Below, one piece after another: positions 5,911 to 12,599 of a stretch of DNA of 14,954 nt; the first letter of the stretch is position 1; each line of letters begins with the position of its first letter. The translations under genes and the position numbers were made by a program. Source of the DNA: Paracoccaceae bacterium (GTDB lineage: Bacteria; Pseudomonadota; Alphaproteobacteria; Rhodobacterales; Rhodobacteraceae); contig DAOUQK010000048.1 in NCBI GenBank assembly GCA_030625695.1, forward strand, positions 1-14,954, in the 5' to 3' direction. The notes below the pieces were generated by a model. The model worked only from the letters and a program-made list of their open reading frames with translations. It made no database searches and was not told the origin of the DNA.

Positions 5911-5914
5911 TGAA

Positions 5915-7249
5915 ATGCCCGAAACTCTTATCCGACATGCCGATACCATCCTGACAATGGACGCGACGCGACGCGAATTGTCCGGTGCCGATATTCTGCT
6001 GCGTGACGGTGTAATCGTTGAAATCGGCACCGGTCTTACTACCACGGGAACCGTGGTTTCGGCCAGGGGCTGTGTGGTGACGCCGGGCCTGGTCAATACC
6101 CATCACCACCTTTACCAGACCCTGACCCGCGCCGTACCCGGCGGTCAGGACGCGCTGCTGTTTGGCTGGCTGCAAACGCTATACCCGATCTGGTCGCGCT
6201 TTGGCCCGGAAGAGATGTACGTCTCGGCCCTGACCGGGTTGGCGGAACTGGCGTTGTCGGGCTGCACGCTCAGTTCGGACCACTTGTATCTTTACCCCAA
6301 CGGTTCACGGCTGGACGATACCATCGCCGCCGCCTCCGAGATCGGCCTGCGCTTTCACCCCACCCGCGGGTCCATGAGCATCGGCGAAAGCGACGGCGGC
6401 TTGCCGCCGGATGCCTTGGTGGAACAGGAACGCGATATTCTGAATGATACCATCCGGGTGATTGATGCGTTCCATGACGCCGCGACCGGCTCCATGTGCC
6501 GGGTCGGCATCGCCCCCTGTTCGCCCTTTTCCGTCAGCCGCGATCTGATGCGCGATGCGGCCCTGTTGGCGCGCGACAAGCGGGTCATGCTGCACACCCA
6601 CCTGGCCGAAAATAACGAAGATATTGCCTATTCCGAAGCCAAATTTGGCTGCCGCCCCGGCCAATACGCCGAAGACCTCGGCTGGACCGGGCCAGACGTC
6701 TGGCATGCCCATTGTGTCAAACTGAACGGGGTCGAAATTGACTTGTTTGCCCGCTCACAAACCGGCGTGGCCCATTGTCCCTGTTCCAACTGCCGCCTCG
6801 GCAGCGGCATCGCACCCGTGCGTGCCATGCGCGACGCAGGCGTCAAGGTCGGCCTTGGAGTTGATGGCTCGGCCAGCAACGATGCGGGCAATCTGGTGTC
6901 AGAGGCGCGTCAGTCCCTGTTGATGCAACGGGTCGCAAATGGCGCCGACGCGATGAGCGCGCGCGAGGCGCTGGAGATTGCCACCCGTGGCGGCGCCGAT
7001 GTGCTTGGTCGCCCGGATTGCGGGCGTTTAGAGGTCGGCAAACGCGCCGATATTGCTCTTTGGGACACAACCGGCATCGAATCCGCCGGCAGCTGGGACC
7101 CGGCGGCCTTACTGCTGGCCGGCCCAACTCGCGTCAAACATCTGTTTGTCGAAGGCCGTCAAATCGTGAGCGACGGTCATGTTACCAGCATCGACCTGCC
7201 GCGCACAATTGAACGCCAGAACACCTTGGCACGCGCTCTGAATACCTAA
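5915..7249 (+). CDS. 8-oxoguanine deaminase (amidohydrolase superfamily)
   Basis: The 444-residue cytoplasmic zinc hydrolase has the amidohydrolase ligands in order: NTHHHLYQTLTRAVP (61-75, metal histidines 63 and 65), HTHLAE (227-232), WHAHCV (263-268) and the catalytic Asp317 in GLGVDGSASND. The NTHHHLYQ start and the SDHLYLYP and HCPCSNCRLGSGIAP motifs match the Pseudomonas Pa0142 group, which deaminates 8-oxoguanine to uric acid and ammonia (EC 3.5.4.32). A related cytosine, isocytosine or triazine deaminase is a less likely reading. The start at 5915 has AAGGA 7 nt upstream and begins the family's N terminus; the frame extends upstream to 5825 without family sequence. The gene has its own promoter candidate and an unusual structured leader. 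It converges on guanine deaminase, and its terminator overlaps the end of that gene. Confidence 0.88.
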   Translation: MPETLIRHADTILTMDATRRELSGADILLRDGVIVEIGTGLTTTGTVVSARGCVVTPGLVNTHHHLYQTLTRAVPGGQDALLFGWLQTLYPIWSRFGPEEMYVSALTGLAELALSGCTLSSDHLYLYPNGSRLDDTIAAASEIGLRFHPTRGSMSIGESDGGLPPDALVEQERDILNDTIRVIDAFHDAATGSMCRVGIAPCSPFSVSRDLMRDAALLARDKRVMLHTHLAENNEDIAYSEAKFGCRPGQYAEDLGWTGPDVWHAHCVKLNGVEIDLFARSQTGVAHCPCSNCRLGSGIAPVRAMRDAGVKVGLGVDGSASNDAGNLVSEARQSLLMQRVANGADAMSAREALEIATRGGADVLGRPDCGRLEVGKRADIALWDTTGIESAGSWDPAALLLAGPTRVKHLFVEGRQIVSDGHVTSIDLPRTIERQNTLARALNT

Positions 7250-7293
7250 CTGCGCTCCCTCTTCATCTCGCAAAATAAACTCGCACCGCAGGT

Positions 7294-7317
7294 ACGCCCG
7301 CTTCAGCGGGCGTTTTC
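7294..7317 (+). terminator. Rho-independent terminator of the 8-oxoguanine deaminase gene, overlapping the guanine deaminase stop
   Basis: ACGCCCGC (7294-7301) and GCGGGCGT (7306-7313) form a perfect 8-bp stem with loop TTCA, followed by TTTCTTC. It lies 44 nt after the deaminase stop. The stop codon of the convergent guanine deaminase (7303-7305) is in the loop, so the right half of this terminator is protein-coding on the other strand. On the minus strand the stem lacks a T-run. Confidence 0.85.
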
Positions 7318-8601
7318 TTCAAACCGCTTACCGCCAATCCAGACATCGGCAATCGCCCGGTCATCCCCCATCATAATGGTGGCAAACATCGCCTCCCATA
7401 TCTCACTGGCGTGTCGCTCGCGCTGCGCAATTGCCGGAGTCGATGCCAGGTCCAAAACCACCAGATCACCCTCCATCCCCGGCGCAATATTACCGATCTT
7501 GTCGCCCATATGCAGCGCCTCGGCTGAGCCAACCGTGGCCAGCCAGATCAACTGCGCGCCGTGCAGCGGGTTGCCTCGCAATTGCGCCACCTCATAAGCC
7601 GCCGCCATTGTGCGCAGCATCGAAAACGACGACCCCCCACCGGTGTCGGTGGCCAGTCCGACCCGCTGACCGGCCTCCATCAGCCCGCCCATATCAAACA
7701 ACCCCGACCCGATGAACATGTTCGACGTCGGACAATGCACCAAACCCGCGCCAACTTCGGCCAAGCGATCACGCTCGCGGGGCTCTAAGTGGATAGCATG
7801 ACCATAAAGACCGCGCGCGCCCAACAACCCATGCATTTCATAGGTATCAAGGTAATCGCGCGCCTCCGGGTACAGCGACTTGACCCATTCAATCTCGTCC
7901 ACCTGCTCGCTCAGATGGGTTTGCATCAGGCAATCAGGGTGCTCGGCCCACAAAGCCCCCATCGCCTCAAGCTGTTCGGGCGTCGAAGTGGGCGAAAACC
8001 GCGGCGTGATGGCATAGCTGATCCGGTCCACCCCGTGCCAACGCTGCAATAGCGCGCGACTGTCGTCATACGCAGATTGCGCGGTATCCCGCAGGCCATC
8101 CGGCGCATTGCGGTCCATACAGGTTTTGCCTGCCACCACCCGCTGACCCCGACTTTGCACCTCACTGAAGAACGCCTCGACGCTGGCGGGATGGATGGTG
8201 CAAAAGCTGCAAATGGTGGTGGTGCCATTGGACGTAGTCAGGTCCAGATACCGCCGGGCAATTTCGGCGGCGTAACCCTCGTCGCCAAATTTCATCTCTT
8301 CCGGGAAAGTATAAAGGTTCAGCCAGTCAATCAGCCGTTTGCCCCAACTGGCGATCATCGCCGTCTGTGGATAATGTGCATGGGCGTCGACGAACCCGGC
8401 CATAATCACATGAGTTCCATAATCGGTGATTTCCGCCTTAGGGTGCGCCTTGCGCAAATCCGCGAACCCGCCAATACCCACGATTTTCCCGTCCCGCAGC
8501 ACCAAAGCTTCGTCAAACCGGGACGCGTCCTGTGGTGGCGCGTCAAATGGCGAGTCGGAAAATGACAAAACCTGCCCTTTCAGGATCATTTCGTCACCCA
8601 T
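7303..8601 (-). CDS. guaD: Guanine deaminase
   Basis: The 432-residue amidohydrolase matches guanine deaminase, which converts guanine to xanthine and ammonia (EC 3.5.4.3) with one zinc. Motifs: GFVDAHAHYPQTAMIASWG (metal His74 and His76), the family-specific LIDWLNLYTFPEE (90-102), QTHLSEQ (His229, Glu232), GHAIHL (267-272), HCPTSNMFIGSGLFDM (289-304) and the catalytic Asp319 in ATDTGGG. The start at 8601 is preceded by AAGGA with 8 nt spacing; the longer frame to 8691 lacks family sequence. The last codons and the stop lie inside the terminator of the convergent 8-oxoguanine deaminase gene, so the 3' ends of the two messages overlap. Together the two enzymes feed xanthine and urate into purine oxidation; xanthine dehydrogenase and urate genes are not in the window. 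Confidence 0.95.
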   Translation of the reverse strand: MGDEMILKGQVLSFSDSPFDAPPQDASRFDEALVLRDGKIVGIGGFADLRKAHPKAEITDYGTHVIMAGFVDAHAHYPQTAMIASWGKRLIDWLNLYTFPEEMKFGDEGYAAEIARRYLDLTTSNGTTTICSFCTIHPASVEAFFSEVQSRGQRVVAGKTCMDRNAPDGLRDTAQSAYDDSRALLQRWHGVDRISYAITPRFSPTSTPEQLEAMGALWAEHPDCLMQTHLSEQVDEIEWVKSLYPEARDYLDTYEMHGLLGARGLYGHAIHLEPRERDRLAEVGAGLVHCPTSNMFIGSGLFDMGGLMEAGQRVGLATDTGGGSSFSMLRTMAAAYEVAQLRGNPLHGAQLIWLATVGSAEALHMGDKIGNIAPGMEGDLVVLDLASTPAIAQRERHASEIWEAMFATIMMGDDRAIADVWIGGKRFEENAR

Positions 8602-8735
8602 ATGCCGGTTCCTTTTGCTTAGCTTTGTACTCGCAACATCGTAACTGCCCAATCTCTTGCGGTAAATCGCGCTATTTTCATTGTTTTTCACATGCTGCTT
8701 CTTTTAATAAACGAACAATCGTGAAAGGGCAGAAT
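8602..8735. other. Divergent promoter region between guaD and mgtE
   Basis: These 134 bp separate the two start codons. AAGGA serves guaD and AAAGGG (8724-8729) serves mgtE. Only weak hexamers are seen (for example TTGTTT followed after 17 bp by TTAATA for mgtE). The region is too short for an M-box or mgtA-type magnesium riboswitch, and none is visible. Confidence 0.55.
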
Positions 8736-10124
8736 ATGGAACCACAGGATATGACGCCCGAAAGTGACTCGCCCGGCGACGATTACAGTCTGGACCGAAG
8801 TGCTGTTTCGGCAATTCTGGCCGCTGTTGATCTAGGTAATCGCGACCAGCTGAGCGATTTGATGGAGCCGCTGCACGCCGCTGACATCGCCGACCTGCTG
8901 GAACAGATCAACAGCGCCGACCGGGTCCGGCTGATCCGGCTATACGACCATGAATTTGACGGCGAAATCCTGAGCGAGCTGGACGAAAGCGTGCGCGAGG
9001 ACGTGATTGGCATTCTTGAGCCACACGTTCTGGCCGGGGCCGTGCGCGAACTTGAAAGCGACGATGTGGTCGATCTGGTCGAAGACCTGGGCGAGCCACA
9101 ACAAGAAGCCATCCTTGAGGTGCTGGAAGACGCCGACCGGGTGGCAGTTGAACAGGCGCTGGCCTGGCCCGAGAATTCCGCCGGACGTCTGATGCAGCGC
9201 GAGGTGGTGATGGCACCGGCCCATTGGAATGTCGGTCAAGTCATTGATTTTATACGAGAAGCTGAAGTTCTACCAGAACAGTTTTACCATGTGGTCCTGG
9301 TTGATCCCCGCTTGCATCCAACTGGCAATGTGACGCTTGGCAAAATCATGAGTTCCGGGCGCGACGTGATGCTGGGCGACATTGTCGAAGAGGTTTTCCA
9401 GATTATCCCGGCGTTGCAGGACGAAGAAGACGTGGCCTATGCGTTCAATCAGTATCACCTGATCAGCGCGCCGGTGGTGGACGAAGAGGGCCGCCTGATC
9501 GGTATGATCACCATCGACGACGCCATGGCGGTGCTGGACGAAGAACACGAAGAAGACATCCTGCGGCTGGCCGGTGTGGCCGAAGAAAGTGCCCTGTCCG
9601 ATACGGTCGCCGCAACCGTGCGCCGTCGTTTGCCCTGGCTGGCGGCCAATCTGGCGACGGCAATCTTGGCCTCGCTGGTGATCGCGCTGTTCGAAGATAT
9701 CATCACCCGATTTGTGGCATTGGCGATCCTGATGCCGATCATCGCCTCGATGGGGGGCAATGCCGGTACGCAATCGCTGACGGTGGCGGTGCGGGCGATG
9801 GCGACCAAAGACCTGACCACCTCGAACGTCTGGCGGGTGATCCGGCGCGAAGCCTGGGTGGGGTTGGCCAACGGGCTGGTGTTTGCCGTGGTGATGGGGG
9901 TGGTCGGACTGATCTGGTTCGGCTCGCCATTGTTGGGCGCGGTGATTGCGGCGGCGATGGTGGTCAATATGCTGGTGGCCGGGCTGGCCGGGACAATCGT
10001 GCCGGTGGTGATGGAGAGGGTCGGGGTTGATCCGGCACTGGCGTCGGGCACGTTTGTCACGACCGTGACCGATATCGTCGGGTTCTTTGCCTTTCTGGGG
10101 CTGGCCGGGCTGGTGTTGTTATGA
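8736..10124 (+). CDS. mgtE: Magnesium transporter MgtE
   Basis: The 462-residue length is normal for MgtE, the homodimeric inner-membrane Mg2+ channel gated by cytosolic magnesium. In order: an acidic N domain of helical repeats (about 20-155), a pair of CBS domains (about 155-275, with YHVVLVDPRL and ISAPVVDEEGRLIGMITIDD), a plug helix, and five membrane helices (about 300-462). The pore signature PIIASMGGNAGTQS is at 334-347, and TTVTDIVGF places Asp445 at the conserved pore magnesium site. The start at 8736 is chosen for AAAGGG upstream and because the N-terminal sequence begins there; the frame is open upstream to 8532 but overlaps guaD. The stop overlaps the next start by 4 nt (ATGA), so the cyclo-ligase is translationally coupled. 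No magnesium-sensing leader is apparent. Confidence 0.96.
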   Translation: MEPQDMTPESDSPGDDYSLDRSAVSAILAAVDLGNRDQLSDLMEPLHAADIADLLEQINSADRVRLIRLYDHEFDGEILSELDESVREDVIGILEPHVLAGAVRELESDDVVDLVEDLGEPQQEAILEVLEDADRVAVEQALAWPENSAGRLMQREVVMAPAHWNVGQVIDFIREAEVLPEQFYHVVLVDPRLHPTGNVTLGKIMSSGRDVMLGDIVEEVFQIIPALQDEEDVAYAFNQYHLISAPVVDEEGRLIGMITIDDAMAVLDEEHEEDILRLAGVAEESALSDTVAATVRRRLPWLAANLATAILASLVIALFEDIITRFVALAILMPIIASMGGNAGTQSLTVAVRAMATKDLTTSNVWRVIRREAWVGLANGLVFAVVMGVVGLIWFGSPLLGAVIAAAMVVNMLVAGLAGTIVPVVMERVGVDPALASGTFVTTVTDIVGFFAFLGLAGLVLL

Positions 10125-10684
10125 CCGCTCTGGCCGAGATCAAACAGGCCGCCCGCGCCGCCGGATTTGCCCGGCGCAAACTGGCGCATGCGCAGGCGGG
10201 TCCGGGTGTGGCGGGGCATCTTTCCCAAGTGTTGGCCGGCTATCGCGGCGTGGCTTTGGCCGGGTATATGCCGATCCGCACCGAGATTGATCCGATCCCG
10301 ACCATGGAAGAGGCCGCCGCCCATGGCTTGGTTGGCGTGCCGGTGATCCGCGCGCCGGGTCAGGCTCTGGTGTTTTCGCGCTGGCAACCGGGCGGGGCAA
10401 TGGTGGCCGGGCCGTTCGGGGCGCGTATCCCGGCGCAAGAGGATTTGATGGTGCCGGAAATCCTCATCGTGCCACTGGTGGCGTTTGACCTTAAGGGCGG
10501 GCGCCTGGGCTATGGTGGTGGATTTTATGACCGGACTTTAGAGGGCTTGCGTCAGCAGCGTGCGACTTTGGCGATTGGGTTTGCATTTGCGGCACAACAG
10601 ACGGATGACCTGCCGTTAGAGGCAACAGATCAACCGCTTGACATGGTGGTAACCGAAGTCGGGGTGCACGAATTTTCCGGCTAA
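10121..10684 (+). CDS. ygfA: 5-formyltetrahydrofolate cyclo-ligase (MTHFS)
   Basis: The 187-residue cytosolic enzyme converts 5-formyl-THF to 5,10-methenyl-THF using Mg-ATP (EC 6.3.3.2), clearing an inhibitory folate form. The decisive motif is VPLVAFDLKGGRLGYGGGFYDRTL region (118-140), the ATP-binding and formyl-folate site; AGYMPIRTEIDP (47-58) is the second family block. The N terminus has the basic helix KQAARAAGFARRKLA. Symbol ygfA (also fau) is by family. The ATG overlaps the mgtE stop, so expression is tied to the transporter. After its stop comes a 164-bp gap with a large inverted repeat before the next gene on the same strand. In many proteobacteria 6S RNA is encoded beside this gene, but I see none here. 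Confidence 0.93.
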   Translation: MTALAEIKQAARAAGFARRKLAHAQAGPGVAGHLSQVLAGYRGVALAGYMPIRTEIDPIPTMEEAAAHGLVGVPVIRAPGQALVFSRWQPGGAMVAGPFGARIPAQEDLMVPEILIVPLVAFDLKGGRLGYGGGFYDRTLEGLRQQRATLAIGFAFAAQQTDDLPLEATDQPLDMVVTEVGVHEFSG

Positions 10685-10719
10685 TTCCAGTTTGTCTAAT
10701 AAATGACCCGTCGTTGGCC

Positions 10720-10791
10720 CGTAGGGTGGGTGAAAACCCACGCGTGGAATCGTTCTAAGCCGGGGTAAACGTGGGTTTCACCCACCCTACG
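10720..10791. repeat. Large inverted repeat built from GTAGGGTGGG modules (third repeat-family locus)
   Basis: The left arm CGTAGGGTGGGTGAAAACCC (from 10720, continuing AC to 10741) and the right arm (10771-10791, GTGGGTTTCACCCACCCTAC then G) are reverse complements except for one missing base, across a 29-nt spacer. Each arm is itself a hairpin: GTGGGT/ACCCAC with a GAAA tetraloop in the left arm (10726-10741 region) and with a TTC loop in the right. It shares the 10-mer GTAGGGTGGG with the elements at 64-220 and 3085-3232 but lacks their ATACCA ends. It lies between two same-strand genes and may process, attenuate or partly terminate the transcript. Confidence 0.8.
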
Positions 10792-10848
10792 CCAGTCACG
10801 CCTCAGGCAACGCTTGTTCTCCGGCAAAAGGCGTCCTACCACAGGGAC

Positions 10849-11661
10849 ATGAGAATATTATTTTTGGGCGACGTAATGGGCCGGGCCGGACGGTCCGCGA
10901 TCAAAGACAAACTGCCAGGTCTGCGTAAAGACTGGCGGTTGGATTTCATCGTGGTGAACGGCGAAAATGCAACCAGCGGTATGGGATTGAACGCAGCACA
11001 TGCGCGTGGACTGCTCGAGGCGGGAGTGGATTGCCTGACCCTTGGTGATCATGCGTTTGACCAAAAGGACATGCTGCAATTCATTGAAAGTGAACCGCGC
11101 ATCATCCGCCCCATCAACTTTGCCAAAGGCGCGCCCGGCAAAGGGTTCCGCCTGTTCAACGCGCCGGGTGGCCGCAAGGTTCTGGTGGCGCAGGTGCTGG
11201 GCAACGTGTTCATGAAACGCGCCTTTGACGATCCGTTTTCAGCCATTGAACCGGTGCTCAAGGCGCATCCGCGCGGCGGTCTGGCACAGGCGATGATCGT
11301 TGATATGCACTGCGAGGCGACATCGGAAAAGATGGCGATGGGGCATTATTGCGACGGACGTGCCAGCCTTGTTGTTGGCACTCATACGCATGTTCCGACC
11401 AGTGACGCACAGGTTTTACCCGGCGGCACCGGCTATCTAAGTGACGCGGGCATGTGCGGCGATTACAACTCGGTCATCGGCATGGACAAGGGCGAACCAA
11501 TGCGCCGCTTTATCACCGGAATGCCCAAGGCGCGGTTCACCCCGGCGCTGGGCGAAGCCACGCTGTCGGGGGTATTTGTCGACACAGATGACCGCACCGG
11601 ACAGGCGCGCGAGATAAAAATGATCCGTATAGGTGGGCGGTTGCAACCGGCAACGCCGTGA
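10849..11661 (+). CDS. YmdB-like metallophosphoesterase (TIGR00282 family)
   Basis: The 270-residue protein belongs to the YmdB/TIGR00282 di-metal phosphodiesterases; the Bacillus member hydrolyses 2',3'-cyclic nucleotides and affects RNA-related and biofilm regulation. The ligands are in place: GDVMGRAGR (Asp8), VNGEN (Glu39, Asn40), DMHCEATSEK (His154) and VGTHTHVPTSD (His179, His181). One position differs: the usual GNH motif (Asn67 in Bacillus) reads GDHAFDQ with Asp67, which may be a lineage variant that alters metal preference. The start at 10849 begins the family's MRILFLGDV and has AGGGA just upstream (a short spacing). The frame is open back to 10771 inside the inverted repeat, which is not coding. 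Its stop overlaps the GTG of the next gene. Confidence 0.9.
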   Translation: MRILFLGDVMGRAGRSAIKDKLPGLRKDWRLDFIVVNGENATSGMGLNAAHARGLLEAGVDCLTLGDHAFDQKDMLQFIESEPRIIRPINFAKGAPGKGFRLFNAPGGRKVLVAQVLGNVFMKRAFDDPFSAIEPVLKAHPRGGLAQAMIVDMHCEATSEKMAMGHYCDGRASLVVGTHTHVPTSDAQVLPGGTGYLSDAGMCGDYNSVIGMDKGEPMRRFITGMPKARFTPALGEATLSGVFVDTDDRTGQAREIKMIRIGGRLQPATP

Positions 11662-12599
11662 TACGAAAACCCGCCGTACTTCATTATTGCGTGCTGCTCA
11701 TTCTCGGGGCCAGCTGGGGATTATCCACGCCACTTTCCAAAATAGCGGTCAGTTCCGGTCACGGGGAATTCGGCCTGGTGTTCTGGCAATTGGTTATCGG
11801 TGCATTGATCATGGCCGGACCAAGTTTTGCCGGTGGTGGACGCCTGCCGCTAAACCGGCGCGCATTGGTTGTATTTGTGGTCATTGCCCTGACCGGAACT
11901 GTCATTCCGGATGCAGCCTTTTTCAGCGCAATCAGGCACTTGCCCGCAGGGGTGATGGCAATCATCCTGTCGCTGATCCCGATGTTTGCCTTTCCGATGG
12001 CGCTTGGGCTTGGGTTGGAACGGTTCAGCCTGCTGCGCATTGGCGGGATAACTGTCGGTCTGATGGGGGTGTTGCTTATGGTCCTGCCCGAAGCAAGCCT
12101 GCCGGGTGTGGCCCTGTTGGCATGGATCCCCTTGGCGTTGATTGCGCCGATAAGTTATGCGTTTGAAACCAATTACGTCGCCAAATGGGGCGTGGCCGAC
12201 ATGACCCCGGTGCAGGTCATGTTTGGCGTGTCGCTGGTGGGGGCGGTGATCACCCTTCCGCTGGCACTGGCAACCGGGCAATTCATCAACCCGGTCCGGA
12301 TCTGGGGCGCGCCCGAATGGGCGTTTCTGGCGTCCTCGGCAATCCATGTGGTGGTTTATGCGGGCTATGTCTGGCTGGTGGGCCGGGCGGGGGCGGTGTT
12401 TGCGGTGCAGGTCAGCTATCTTGTCACCGGATTCGGCGTAGTCTGGGCCATGGCACTGCTGGGCGAAAGTTATTCTCGCTATGTCTGGGCGGCTTTGGCG
12501 CTGGTTCTGGTCGGTGTGTTTCTGGTTCAACCCCGGTCCGAAATTTCGCCAGATGACAATGATCGTCCCGACAAGACGCCAAAGCGGGCGGCACCCTGA
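11658..12599 (+). CDS. EamA-family (DMT superfamily) transporter, first of a tandem pair
   Basis: The 313-residue inner-membrane protein has about ten membrane helices in two EamA repeats (about 10-140 and 155-290), the arrangement of drug/metabolite exporters. Visible family features are GASWGLSTPLSKIAV in helix 1, LIPMFAFPMALGLGLERFSL at the end of repeat 1, and GFGVVWAMALLGESYSRYVW near the end of repeat 2. The C-terminal tail is hydrophilic (residues about 292-313). The substrate is unknown. It uses a GTG start inside GTGA, overlapping the metallophosphoesterase stop by 4 nt, and no clear ribosome site is seen, so translational coupling is likely. The next gene is a paralogue; the two proteins align end to end without large gaps. 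Confidence 0.9.
   Translation: MIRKPAVLHYCVLLILGASWGLSTPLSKIAVSSGHGEFGLVFWQLVIGALIMAGPSFAGGGRLPLNRRALVVFVVIALTGTVIPDAAFFSAIRHLPAGVMAIILSLIPMFAFPMALGLGLERFSLLRIGGITVGLMGVLLMVLPEASLPGVALLAWIPLALIAPISYAFETNYVAKWGVADMTPVQVMFGVSLVGAVITLPLALATGQFINPVRIWGAPEWAFLASSAIHVVVYAGYVWLVGRAGAVFAVQVSYLVTGFGVVWAMALLGESYSRYVWAALALVLVGVFLVQPRSEISPDDNDRPDKTPKRAAP

Noticed and set aside
5825..5914. N-terminal 30-residue extension of 8-oxoguanine deaminase from the ATG at 5825.
   Set aside because: It has no ribosome site and no family similarity, the family starts at 5915 with a good AAGGA, and the stretch is better explained as a structured leader.
8602..8735. Magnesium riboswitch (M-box or mgtA type) before mgtE.
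   Set aside because: The intergenic region is only 134 bp, shared by two promoters, and shows no matching stems.
9455..10438. A 327-codon open frame on the minus strand, opposite mgtE and the cyclo-ligase.
   Set aside because: It lies antisense to two well-supported genes, is rich in Ser, Thr and Ala with no family motif, and has no ribosome site; such frames are common opposite high-GC genes.
10685..10848. 6S RNA beside the formyl-THF cyclo-ligase gene.
   Set aside because: 6S RNA is often encoded near this gene, but the gap is mostly the inverted repeat and has no long rod with a central bubble; upstream the gene overlaps mgtE.
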